Shown here piece by piece: positions 10,406-21,545 of a DNA stretch of 37,444 nucleotides; position 1 is the stretch's first letter, and each line of letters starts with the position of its first letter. The notes beneath the pieces are model-generated. The model was not told where the DNA came from. It worked only from the letters and a program-made list of their open reading frames with translations, and did not search any database. Origin of the DNA: Larix sibirica (taxonomy: Eukaryota > Streptophyta > Pinopsida > Pinales > Pinaceae); assembly GCA_004151065.3 (NCBI GenBank), contig NWUY0304744063.1, positions 1 to 37,444 of the forward strand, in the 5' to 3' direction. The position numbers and the translations under genes were made by a program.

Positions 10406-10484
10406 GAGGGTTATACTCTTTTTATCCTTATTGTAGGGTTATACCTTTATTTACTGTTGTAGGGTTCTTTCTCTAATTTATTGA
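10406..10484 (+). repeat. Degenerate 26-bp tandem repeat, three units
   Basis: Units starting near 10407, 10433 and 10459 share GTAGGGTTATACYTTT and a TTATTGT-type end. The third unit is the most changed (GTAGGGTTCTTTCTC). The pattern indicates tandem duplication followed by decay. Confidence 0.75.
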
Positions 10485-11225
10485 GTTTGTTGGGGGAGAT
10501 AGCTTTTAGAGCAGAGATCAGTTCGGTCAGATAATTTGGAAACTCCAGAATTCCCCTATTTTTTCCGGAGTCCGAAGTAATCTATAATAGCAGAGTCATA
10601 TACAGAGGAGTCGCATATACTCATATATAATATATTCTTGAATCCATATCTTTATATCTATCTATATTCCCAACTAACAATATTAGCAATTCAAACAATA
10701 CCTGGCATAGCTATGAAGGGGTCCTATTACCAATATTGATGAGAAAAAAGGTATAATGGGGAAGGAGCGAAGCCATACAGCTCGTTTTTATTTAGAAAGT
10801 TGGCATCATTTGATACGTCCCATAAAGAACAAATCCCCAGATGATATCCCCTACAGCCCATTATTTTCCATTTCCGTCTAAAGTGCATAAATGGCTTATT
10901 AACCGGTTTGAAAGAGCACAGGCCAGTCGAGCAGGGGTAAGGGCTTTAAGTAGTGGTCCAACTTAGGATAAAGGTAGTGGCTAGGAAAGGGCCAAGTAGC
11001 TTTAATATTGAGCAAAGAGAAGAATGGAAAACACCTCATTTACTCTCTTTCCTCAATGACATAGCCGCCCAAGTATTAGATCTGCAGCAGATTTGGTATA
11101 AGATTTCTGCTTTGAGAAAGCCCCATCTCAACGCAATCAGATCTCCCCATGGCCAAACCTAAACGAAAGGGAGCCTTACGGAAGCCTATGGAGACTATAT
11201 TTAAGGGAACTTATTACCTATGAGA
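10485..11225. other. Gene-free stretch
   Basis: A 69-codon plus-strand frame at 10953-11162 contains EEWKTPHLLSFLNDIAAQV and is one of the more protein-like short frames in the window. I cannot assign it to a family and it has no sign of expression. The rest shows no structure. Confidence 0.45.
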
Positions 11226-11520
11226 AACCTCTGGCCCTCCTTGAAGAACTTCTGGCCTATTTTCAACTTATTGAGGGAACTTATGAACTTCTGGCCTCTC
11301 ATTGGTTAGGTTTATCGGTAGCTTTATCGGTAGCCCGGTTTATTTGTAGCCTTATTATGGCCTCTCCGTTGAAGAAGTAAAGTAAATAGGCAGAAAGGTG
11401 GAAGTGGGCATCAAGCTGGTTGAATCGAATCTAGGTGGGTGGTCGAAGTAAGACATCAAGGTGGAAGAAGTGAAGGAAAGGATGTAGGCATCAAGCTGGT
11501 CCTGGTCCTGGTCGATCCAA
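11226..11520 (+). repeat. Cluster of degenerate direct repeats
   Basis: GAACTTCTGGCCT-type words recur three times between 11226 and 11300. TTTATCGGTAGC repeats near 11310-11335. GGCATCAAGCTGGT occurs at 11407-11420 and 11487-11500, an 80-bp offset, and the second copy is extended by repeated CCTGGT. These look like several small, independent duplications. Confidence 0.75.
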
Positions 11521-12105
11521 CTATAAAAACAGGGAGAGAAGAGAGGAGTCTTCTTCGCACGTAGACATGTCATATATAACATATATATATCTAATATGAA
11601 TATGAATAAGTCTAATTTAGAAGGAAGGACATTAGGAAGGAAGAGGACATTGTTAACGCGCATGCATGAATACCTATTACCAGTGTTACCTCAATTTATA
11701 AAATTAATTATTCACTATAAAATCCAGCCTTTTATTCCCCTCTAAAAATGTAGGCAGGTGTGGGTGGAACTTTCTGCTGTAAGCAGAAAAACACATTAAG
11801 GGAGGGCCAGGTTGATTAAGCCTTTACCTTAGAAATAAAGGGCCCACCAATTCAATACACCTTCAGTTCGAGTAATGCGCAGTAAGGCCGAACAGGTAGG
11901 CACCCGCCAGTAAGTACGCTCAGTACGCCAAATCCAACATAACCTATATAAAAGTTAAGGAACCTTTGCAAGTACCCCCAAAAAAGGGGGGATAGCTTAT
12001 TAATATCTGTTGACATAACCACACCACTTATTACACTTGCTTGCCTCTTATGCAAAGACTGATTGTCGTATGTTTAAAATGATATGCCAGCCAATTAGTT
12101 GTTCA
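11521..12105. other. Gene-free stretch
   Basis: A 67-codon minus-strand frame at 12055-11852 has a hydrophobic middle (YIGYVGFGVLSVLTGG) but no known family. No other feature stands out. Confidence 0.45.
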
Positions 12106-12384
12106 GCTGCTATGAGGTCTTCAGCGGATTCTTCACTTGCAGATTCTTCTCCTTCACCGGAAAAGTAAAACTCCTCTCTCTATGGTGACATCATATATGA
12201 CCCATGTAGGCACCAGACCAAGTAGAGTAAGCGGAGTCTCTGCTGAGCCTAGCTCAGGCAGTAATGGAATTATATCTGGAGAAGATCAACGTATATATGT
12301 GAGCTCATATGGTAACACGTGTTATATATTTGAATGCTTATGTTCCAACTAGAAATCTTATAACCAGCTGCTGCTATGAGGTCT
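12106..12384 (+). repeat. Direct repeat pair, 264-bp offset
   Basis: GCTGCTATGAGGTCT occurs at 12106-12120 and 12370-12384. Both copies are followed after a short gap by AAAAGTAAAACT or AAAGGTAAAACT. The shared flanking order suggests an old duplication of a longer segment with later deletion in one copy. Confidence 0.75.
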
Positions 12385-12407
12385 GCAGAAAGGTAAAACT
12401 TTATACA

Positions 12408-12434
12408 ATATTATATATTATATATATATATATA
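12408..12434. repeat. TA-rich simple repeat
   Basis: Alternating TA tract (TATATTATATATATATAT). Simple sequence, no function inferred. Confidence 0.85.
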
Positions 12435-13560
12435 TGCCAGGACTTATCCCATGGCAAGATATTATATTAACGCGTATATAAGCACACGTAGAGATGCTGA
12501 TGATAAAAATGTATATAGCAACATCATATCTTTTTTGTTGTATATATTTGTTACTACAATGGACAAGTTTATGCCTACATGAGAATGAGATACAAATGTA
12601 ATACAGTCAAGACCCCTATGGAGAGATAAAAGGGAGGTTATGAATATCTTTTGCCTCTTGGGTAAATGTGAATAAAAGGATTTAGAGTCGCGTATAAACT
12701 AGCATACCCAGTAGGTGGAGGAGGAAACTGCCTACCTTCCTGGAATGGGAGGGATGTTACAAACGCCTCAATAGGAACGAATAAGGTGTTCTATTTGCAG
12801 AATTACCCTAATTTAGACAGCTTTTATTTTATCTATGTAAATGGACTCCAACAGTAGTAGTTTTTGGCGGAATCACCATTATACAACAATTTGTTTTACC
12901 ATATTGTAGTATATGAACACGTCTATCTGCCAGTATAGCATGGGTACTACTTACAAGTAACATAACCGGAGCCCTCACTGGTGTCTGGAGCAGGCAGGTA
13001 GAACTCAGGGGTAGATAGATAACTTTCACCTTTCAGTTACCCCGCCCAATCCCCTTTCACTAAACGATATGGATCGTTCTGGATCGCATGGCATAACGAG
13101 GCTTACTTAACAATGCAACTTTTTATAAGTTGGATATGAGCCAATTGTTGTATAATTTGTATAATGTAAGCTGACAAAATGAATCATCTTCCGGGGAGGC
13201 CTTCCAACTCTGCTCCATTACCATATGGCGGGACTAGCTTCCACTCAGAAACCACTTGCTTTTGTGGGTGCTCCCATCTACTAAGGCCACCAATAGACCG
13301 ACCGACAACAGCCTTCTTGCCTCTGACCCCGGATCACTGTGGTCTTGAAGCACTATTTTAGTGATACCCTGACATTGCCGGTCTAGATCCCATACAAGCA
13401 GTCAGACGAGATCATATAGACCTAGTGATGGGCCATCTATTCCAGGCAGTAGCACAGTACACAGTCTAGCCTATATCCCATTTATTCCTCTAGGCAACCC
13501 CTATTGTGAGCTTCCTCCATTCAGCCTCAGATGTCAGGAGATATGGTGCCAACGGACCAT
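12435..13560. other. Gene-free stretch
   Basis: No gene recognised. Frames at 13029-12829 (minus) and 13179-13361 (plus) are about 60 codons long and featureless. The last few hundred bases may belong to the LTR proposed to end at 13920. Confidence 0.45.
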
Positions 13561-13932
13561 GATATTCTAGCTCTTGGATCCATCTATTTTGTACATTTAT
13601 CTCCTGGATATATTCTCCATTCTCAGAACTTGCTTCCTATAATTTTGATTATATTCATATTAAATTATTCATTATGCCTTATATAGGAGCCGCTTTAGTG
13701 CTCCCGCTTTGTATGACATAATTGTATATCTAGCAGTCCCATTGACCTACTTTTGTGGTCATTAGTTGGACATTAATAAAATTATCTTAGATTCTATTAT
13801 TCTCTTATGCACTTATATTGATCTTATATACTTTTGATTAGTGTATTATAAATCTGAAGTGTTTTACTTGGTTGGATTAGGGTTTGTTTAAGTTGTCACT
13901 AGAGATCTATGACTTCAACATGGTTTAGAGCC
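13561..13932 (+). mobile_element. Possible LTR end and primer-binding site
   Basis: At 13913-13932 the sequence CTTCAACA is followed by TGGTTTAGAGCC. This resembles an LTR 3' end (CA) next to a tRNA-Met primer-binding site, normally TGGTATCAGAGCC, with one base lost and one changed. The preceding 350 bases are AT-rich with an AATAAAA word near 13776, as in plant LTRs. The LTR 5' end was not located, so the start given is approximate. No gag or pol could be found downstream. The orientation is opposite to all the other retroelement pieces here. Confidence 0.4.
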
Positions 13933-16240
13933 AGCAGCATGACTCTTCATTCCCTATCCAATGTTGTTTTAGGGCTATTTCCTATTTGAAACTAGGGTTA
14001 AAATACAGGGTTGGAGCAAATAAAACACCTTGGGAAACTTGTGAAGGTAAAATGGAAAGCTGTGTACTCTGGGGAGATTCTTGAACCACTGCCCCAAAAG
14101 ATCTGCCACCAACGCTCTGAGAGGGATGAGCAAAAGGCCCACCCTCCTTGGCCGTTTGCCCCGAACCAACTGACGAACCAATGTCCTTAATTGCAGGCGC
14201 TGTAAAGTGATTTTATTTCGTTGCTAGGTATAAGTTCGGATGGGCAACAATCATGAAGGTTGGTTGATCAAGTGGCCATAATTGATGAGTATTTGTGAGA
14301 TTCATCCTGGTGCTACATCAGACAGCAGGTCAACATAGCGGTAGGGCCGACTCCCTCAGCCCACCCCTGTAGGAGTATACAATCTGGTTGTAACGCTGCA
14401 TAGGCTCAAAATTTGAGTTTAAATTCACTATTGGATAGAAGGAATCCATTACAAAAAAAATGGGCCAGCTAGGTTTTTTTTAGATACCACGGTAGGCGCC
14501 TCTCTCAAGTTCAAGGAAGTATACCAGGTTTTAAAAAGTATACTTTGGACCTGCGGAAGATGGAACTTATAAACTTAACTACAATTGTTATGAATTATAA
14601 TGGAGAATTGCACTAAAGGCGAACAGAGACAATACAATTAAGAAAGCAAGTGCGGGATGCATGGGATAGATAAGTTGTGGTAAAGATGAAGCTACCAAGG
14701 TACAACATGCACTAACTGCTTGTTTTGGTTTTTAAGTATGACCCAGTCTGTTGGAAGCATTCATAGTGGCTAAGAAGCCCTCTGACATAATGACAAAAGT
14801 AATCACGATGTTACATCAAGTACTGGAAACACAAAAAGGGCTACTATAAGAGGAGTCGGAGAGTTATAAATAAGCTAAATGAAGGAATGCAACAAAACAA
14901 GAAAAACAAGCAGCGTTCGTAGCCGCTAAATAGTATTATATGGGACATCAAGTAGAGGCACATGCCAAAAGGAAAAGAGTAGACTTATAAGTGACCCCTG
15001 CCATTGCCAAAGCTAACACCCAGGTTGGATGGTTGGATCAGTTGCGCATTATGATTCATTCTATATGGGCAAAATTCCAAAGGTAAAAAGTTTGTAGCAG
15101 AGCCCGAGAAGCAGATTGATGACCATATAAAAATACCATAAAGAGTATGAACGTGCATATGCAGAAGCACCACCGACAACACAAAGAAAATAGATGAAGC
15201 TAGCTTGCACTACAAAATGATTCTTTGAAAGAGAACATCATCTACGGAAACTGGCTAGATAACTTGGATGGAAAGCTCAAAAGCAGTTCGTCTCTGCACC
15301 TAATATGAGAAATCCTACTAACTTTACATACTAAGTTACTTTTACTCTTAGACAAAAAGCATTAAATTGTTTCACATGGATGGATAGGGGCCAGATAAGC
15401 AATGGATGGACGTTTGGACAGATGAGGGCATAAATTTAGGAGGGGGGGGGCGAAACAACGCAAGTGACTTATGCTTGATAGTGATTTATTGATGGACATC
15501 TTCCGGGAATAGCGTTGCCGCCGGACACAGGCAAAAACATCTATCATAACCCAATAGGACATACAGACTAATTAGCTCTCTTTATACTTGATAATATCCA
15601 CCCCAAAAGCTCCCCTACATAAACTGAATTTAACATCAATCAATCCCTCTTCTTAAAGACCCACAACTTAACTAGTGGAGATTTGGTCCAGTTTCATTGA
15701 GCCAACTATGCCGTTTAATAGAGAATAGGCCCCTAGCAGGCACCATTAGGAATGGACTGGGGAAACCAAGAACAGAACCTTCTGGGATTCGAGCACGTGA
15801 TCATTATTGAGTGAAAATCGTTTCGAAGAGTCCTGCCCACTTTTGGATGATAAAAAAGACTGCTTACTTAGTGAGTAAAAAAACACTGCCCACTTAGGTG
15901 TAAAAACAATAATTATAATCATAAAACAAAGACTCCTAATTGTTGACCTGCCTAACCTAAACAACGTGGATGGGTAAGTCCAGAAGGCAAGGACAAAGCG
16001 CGCTATGGGCATCAATGCTTGGCGAGATACTGGTTATCTTGGATAAACGTTCCATATATAGTTGATATAGAAAAAATTCATTTATGCGCCCGAATGATAG
16101 ATTATTATGCCTCGGCTTATTCTCTTTCTCCTTCCTTGTTTCTTTGTTGAACTTGGCAGGTGCCTTACTTGACGTACTGGAACTGTGTGTGATGAGACCA
16201 TAAGTTTCCACGTGGGCCATAAGGATAAAAGCAAGTATCA
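13933..16240. other. Long stretch without a recognisable gene
   Basis: If the site at 13921 is a real primer-binding site this would be the inside of an element, but no gag, protease, integrase or polymerase motif was recognised. Minus-strand frames at 14181-13975, 16015-15746 and 16241-15957 have no domains. A run of eight G lies near 15440. The part at 14640-14980 is A-rich and lysine-coding in places, but stops interrupt every frame. Confidence 0.45.
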
Positions 16241-16760
16241 ACAGGGTGAAGCTACCAGGTTAACTAGATCCCCTTGAGCAGTAGGTAACTGAGTGGAGTT
16301 GTTAACAGTTGGTTGAATAGAGACCCTATTTACTATAGCCCCGCGGTAAGACCAAAGTTCTTCATTTGGGCAGGTTGAATCATAGAACTGAACTGCAGCA
16401 GGTGTAACTGAGCATTTGTGGTAAGATGTGGGACCACCAGCTGGGCGTGTATCAAACAAAATAGAGACCCATTAGCAGAACAGAGTCAACTTGTTAACAA
16501 CTGGTTGAATAAAGAGCGGAATAGATACCTGTGGGAATTATTTGAATTGGTCAAATCCGGTTGAAGATAGACCAGACTTAACAGATTCCCTTAAGCAGTA
16601 GGTAACTTAGTTGCATTGGTCCCAGCTCTTTGAAGAGATATATTATTTATATAACCCCCTGTAAAGCGAGTCTATTTTTACCAGCTGGATGCTAGAGCAG
16701 GTTGAATAGAAAACCCTTCTCAGTAGTGACCATAGCAGATGTTGTAACTTCGGGCATTAT
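16241..16760 (+). repeat. Diverged duplication, 317-bp offset
   Basis: CCCTTGAGCAGTAGGTAACT at 16271-16290 returns as CCCTTAAGCAGTAGGTAACT at 16588-16607, with similar flanks on both sides. Within and beyond the copies, GGTTGAATAGA-type words recur near 16311, 16374, 16502 and 16712, and GTTAACARYTGGTTGAATA occurs twice. This is a two-level structure: an old duplication of about 300 bp made from shorter repeats. Confidence 0.8.
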
Positions 16761-18480
16761 TTCACTGTTATTCTAGAGAAACTATTTCTGCTGGTACTGG
16801 GTGTGCTGAGTCCTGGTGTATGAACTAACCATAAGCATCATCATCATCAATCAGGCAGAGAGAGTGAAGTTAAAAGGTCCTTCTTTCATTTTGAAAATGA
16901 ATAGCCATATTAGGTTTGTTATCCAGAATAGCCCTGCCCTCTTTGATTCAATGCATTTATACTAAGTGAAACAACATGGGTGGGTGAGGTCAGCACTTAC
17001 AGCATTTGTTTGTATTTACTTCTTCAGCCTATTTACCCTTATTAGGAACGCTTCTAATTTTTTGGGATCGACCGGAACAACCCAACCTGGTGCCACAATA
17101 CATTCTATCCCCATACAGGAGGACAAGGTTCAGGTCATCCATACTTGTATCTTTGCTGTTTGACCCTAGCCATCGAATGGAGAGATGTTCGGAGAGCAGA
17201 GACAGCAGACATATCCAGACAGTGCCACAAGGTTGAATCCATCCTGAAACTTACTTCCTTTGGTGACAGAACCTTACCTTTTTTTATTATTATTATTATT
17301 TTTTATTGTATAAGGAAAAAAACTTTTCCAATCCAGGTAAGTCAGGTGTGATGCGTATAATCTCCCTCGAGCGTTCGTTATTGATTCAACCAATCCCCCT
17401 AATGGTTTCAAGCTATAGCAATAACCCACCACACCAAGGAGCAAGCAGTAACCCGCAGCCCACCTTCCTTCGAAGAAAACACCTATGGTTACTTTAAAAG
17501 GCCATCAGCAAAAGTAATATATTTCTTTTCTTTCTTCTATCGGTCCGCCTTTGCAGACAACACCTATTATAATGGGTTGGATCATAAAGCCTCGATTTAG
17601 TTCGACCATCCTCAAAGCCAACCGTGTTCCGTTGGACACCTCCATCCGTTGTACCAGTGTAAGTGGTGCTCCTTCCTTCCGTTGGACCGCGCAAGGCAAA
17701 CCGTGGCCTTTTATTAGTTTCCAGAGAGGGCAAGAGAGAGGCAGGTGATAATTTATAGATATTTGGTGTTCAATATATTGAAGGTCAGTTCGAAGGTGAA
17801 AGCAAGCAGCAGTCAGGCGGGGGGGGGAATGACAGTCAGCAATTATGGGTAGCGCCTGTTAGTTACTTATTGTTCACATCGGAGAGGAGAGAGGCGGTAT
17901 AACGGACTACAGCCGGGAGTGATGCACGGACAGATGAATCAATACTACTCCCAATAGAGAAGGGAGGAAGGGAGGAAGAATACATAACGCTAGGAAGGAA
18001 TACAATTTTGAAATCAGAACGGAAGTGTACATTTTCCTATTGTTATGAAAAGAGAATATGAAATCAACGGATTCTAAGAATGGAAACACTACAAAAGAAT
18101 ATCTTTCCACACTTCTTCTTTTTAAAAGACAGAATGGAGAAGCACTATAAAATGAGAATGGAGAGGAGTAGGCACTCTCCTTTGAAGTGACAGAAAAGTG
18201 ATTACAATCTTTAGACAAAAAGTGAAAATACATTGTGACGAAATGCCTTTGTCCTTCCAAAGGATTTATTATATGATAATAGTATGTTACATTAAACATA
18301 GAGGCGATTTAAGAGAAGGCATCGATTCCCAAACATAAATAATTAGTACCTACCTGGATCGAGTGATGACACTTGATTTAGTAGCGGGATCTACTGCATA
18401 AACTGTTTAAACTAGTGGCTAAAAGGCATCTTTATTAAATATAAATATAAACAAATTGAAAGGGCGAGGAACGTTAAGCA
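16761..18480. other. Gene-free stretch with simple repeats
   Basis: It contains an ATC run near 16838-16850, a TTA run near 17283-17300, three CCGTTGGACC-like words between 17628 and 17692, and nine G near 17819. The 130-codon minus-strand frame at 18299-17907 is rich in Ser, Phe and Leu from a purine-rich plus strand, has no domain, and is probably chance. Confidence 0.5.
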
Positions 18481-18498
18481 CTCGTCCGTCTGGACGAG
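18481..18498. repeat. Small perfect hairpin
   Basis: CTCGTCC, loop GTCT, GGACGAG form a perfect 7-bp stem. Just after it, AAGGTACGACGAGGG and AAGGTACGAGGG repeat, so the CGAG word is reused several times within 80 bases. Confidence 0.75.
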
Positions 18499-20144
18499 GA
18501 GCAAGGTACGACGAGGGAAAGGCGCGCGAAATCCAAGGTACGAGGGTGAAGGCAAAGCCCAAAACACATAATTATGTAATTATTGCACGAATCTTATTCG
18601 AGGGATAGTCCCCTACCAATAAATGCAAATTATTATTATAAGCTCTAATTGCGCCTCACTTTACCTCAGAACCTGCGGAATTGTAAACCAGAATGGGGGA
18701 TCCGAGTGGATTAACAGAGTAGAGTGGATTAGAGCCTATCTGGGGAGCCTGGATTAGCAAAACAAATTTTAGCATCCATGTATTCAAGTGTAGGTAGCCC
18801 TGTCAATTAGGGTAGCAAAGCGGATGGGGATCAGCGGGGTAGTGGAGCCAATGGTATTAGAGCCATCATCAGATTACAACCATTAAATTATAGCATATCC
18901 GGGGAGCCCAGTGAATAGATACTGACCTACCCTACTTAAAGTATGGCTGGGAATAACTTTACATGTATGAAATCATAGATTTCCCTATTTTCAAATGCGA
19001 GCTCTTGAACTCAGATGGGATAATCTTATGAACCCGGATAAATTACTATGCTTCTTAAAATACGCGGTTAAAGGGCTTTTTGGATTGACTGTAACAACTT
19101 TGAAAATAACAAACTGCCTATTTGCCTTTACTCTAAAGTGCGTGCGTGCGATCGTGCTACCAACCTTTCACTACCTACAACAAAGGATATCAGCATTTAG
19201 AACCTTCGCTTATAACACTGTTGAAATAGCTTTTTTTTTTAATAGCCCTGGTAAAATAAGATTACGGGGAGGAGTCCAACTAAGGAAGGAACCTTGGCAT
19301 TTAGTTAGAGCGCTACCGAAACCACCCACTTCCTTCTGCTACTGCCTGATACTAACACTAGCCCATATTGCTACCGACTCCTGACCATTGAACCCCGCAA
19401 TGCTACTGCTCTAAAGTGCTTACTCTACTGCCTGTTATTACCCGCGAAACCCGTCAGGCGAGGAACGAGCACCGGGATAAGCACCGGAGCAAGGAATGGG
19501 AATCAATGGCCAGTCATTGAAATTGACCCAGCTTGGTTAGAAGCCTTCATACCGCTAGTCGTGGAAGGTTACCTCAGGAGCGTACCACCGGCCAGATAGG
19601 TAAAAAGAAGCCCTATATAATTGTACTTTCTTTGGATGGATCGCTATCGCTTGTATGAATTTTAGGGGGAGGGGGTGAGGACTTGACCGGGTTGATCAAA
19701 AGGAATCACGTAATTACATATATAATAGCAGCATTGTTGAAGGATTGACTTGACCAGAAAAACTCACTCACACAGTTAGATAAACTGAGATCATATCTAT
19801 AAGTAGTGTATCATTCACATTCACATTGTAAGAGGGTCCCTTGCCATACCCCCCCAATCTAATGGGGGTTTTACTCTACTACAGTGATCCCAATAAATCT
19901 CTAGATCAATAAATATAGTAGTTGAAAGGTTCATTGAAGCGAGCTATCAATCTTGTTTTCGCAACCTTACCTTCAGTGGAATATTCCAGTATGGGGTTCT
20001 TTCAAATTTTCTGCTAGGATTTTGAACTCCCACACTGGTACCTCAATCCGGTGTATCTTTTTTTAGATGGATGGGAATTATTCGGATCTTCAACTCTTTT
20101 TATTTGGCCTTTATATATGTTTTTGGGCGGGCTTTAAAGACCTC
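18499..20144. other. Gene-free stretch with loose repeats
   Basis: Between 18690 and 18930, GAGTGGATTA, GGGGAGCC and TTAGAGCC words each recur two or three times. Near 19460-19500, GCACCGG repeats. The 129-codon plus-strand frame at 18995-19384 shows no family, no convincing signal or membrane segment, and runs through a nine-T tract. I leave it as unproven rather than a gene. Confidence 0.5.
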
Positions 20145-20258
20145 CCTCTTTATTATTACCCTCCTTACCTCTTTATTTTCACAACCCTAGCAGGGGAGGT
20201 TCCTCTTTATTATTACCCTCCTTACCTCTTTATTTTCACAACCCTAGCAGGGGAGGTT
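20145..20258 (+). repeat. Perfect 57-bp tandem duplication
   Basis: Two identical 57-bp units lie head to tail (20145-20201 and 20202-20258). Because 57 is a multiple of three, the open frame at 20067-20273 repeats a 19-residue hydrophobic block twice (starts PLYYYPP, ends TLAGEV). No divergence between copies makes this the youngest duplication visible in the window. I doubt the frame is a gene: it has no family and its composition follows the pyrimidine-rich DNA. Confidence 0.95.
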
Positions 20259-21309
20259 ACGGTGCTTCCTTAAGGACACTCTCCCCGCCACAAAATCCAA
20301 CCAAAATAGATTTTTCCCAAGTTCGAGAGAAGACATGCAGCAAGGTCTCTTCGTTGTTTGTAAGGTCACAAGGTCGAGTAGTTAGAGGTCAGAGATCAGT
20401 AGGTCGGAGGACCCTTTCAATACTTACCTTATTTATAGGCCATACCCCTATGCGATACGGTAGCTACGGTACGGTTAAAACACTCTGAGACACACTGCCC
20501 GCTGATTGATCGAAATTATTGCTGCTCGACAAAGGTAGGTCTCTTGCTTACTTACGATACATAGACGCCATTGGGATGGGATAAAATAAAGTTGTCACAC
20601 CTACCTGCCTTCTCTATATTCTGCCTGCTTGAGCCTAGAGCTTACTTTGTATGCCAAGCCCTGTCTGCCCAGTAACAGTCCGCGTAAGGCACCTGAAAAA
20701 ACCAAATGAAGCACCATACAATAGAGGAAAAGTACCCTATAAAGATAACATACCCAATTGAGGTGAGGATAAGGCTACATCTATTAATACGCGAAATAAA
20801 TAAAAAGCCCTGTTGAAAGAATATGAGCCTATTATATCTACCACTTGCATTATGATTGCTTAAGAAGGGATCGCATAAGGATTCAGGTACTGCATAAAAG
20901 GAAGGAAAAGGTATCGCACCAAACAGCAATGCTCACGGATATATAGTGAAAAAGGTGGAGGAATAGGCCCCTCTTTAGCCTTGTGGTTTGATGCGGCACC
21001 TTATTCGTTCCTTCTCAGTGCGGTACCTGTTCCGTTCGTTCATTCCGGATGTATATGGATGCGGTACTTCTTAATTCCTTACTGTGGCGGTCTCTTTCTT
21101 TTCCTTCCCGTTGCATTATCTTATTCAGCGATCAATCATAATCATTCATTTGGGCAAGCGGCAGCGATCATAATCATGCAAGTATTCAAAACAAGTCTTG
21201 CTCTTCACAACTTCTTTCTTTCTCTCGGCATGGTAAAATACTATTACTCCCGGCAATTACTAGTGTATATAAGCAAATACACAAGGCTACTGGGGTAGGT
21301 TCTTTTTGC
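20259..21309. other. Gene-free stretch with loose repeats
   Basis: AAGGTC/GAGGTC/AGGTCGG words recur at 20340-20410. Near 20990-21080, TGCGGYAC words and near 21127-21180 two CAGCGATCAWAATCAT-like blocks are repeated. The 105-codon plus-strand frame at 20981-21298 is hydrophobic (LSAVPVPF, GGLFLFLPVALS) but has no identified family. The 95-codon minus-strand frame at 20929-20642 is equally anonymous. Confidence 0.5.
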
Positions 21310-21545
21310 ATCTCCAGTGAAATATCTCTCCTATTTGGCTAAAGTACAAAAGCATAATAAACCCCTTTATTTATTGACAGCATAGATCATAATGAGAGAG
21401 TAACCCTAAAGAAACACCGAAAAGATACAAGCCTACACCAGCACATATACCAGCGAGTTACCAAGAAAGATACCAGCATAGCCGGATATAGTACCGTAAT
21501 CTCCAGTGTCTCTCTCCTATTGGGATAAAAAGCACAAAGTAGCAT
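21310..21545 (+). repeat. Diverged duplication, 189-bp offset
   Basis: ATCTCCAGTG, then TCTCTCCTATTKGG and AAAGCAYAA, occur in the same order at 21310-21357 and 21499-21545. Between them ACCAGC-type 11-12-bp units repeat four times (21436-21482). Immediately downstream, GTTGAGTAG or ATTGAGTAG recurs four times to 21640. The 118-codon minus-strand frame over this region is therefore built from repeats and is not called as a gene. Confidence 0.75.

Noticed and set aside
17907-18299. 130-codon minus-strand frame
   Set aside because: Ser/Phe/Leu-rich translation of a purine-rich strand, with no domain.
18832-18900. AGCGGGGTAG start resembling initiator tRNA of plant mitochondria
   Set aside because: The sequence diverges immediately after the first dozen bases and there is no anticodon or T arm.
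18995-19384. 129-codon plus-strand frame
   Set aside because: No family, no motif, and a nine-T run inside. A frame this long is not surprising in 37 kb.
20145-20258. CRISPR-like repetition
   Set aside because: Only two units with no spacers. It is a plain tandem duplication.
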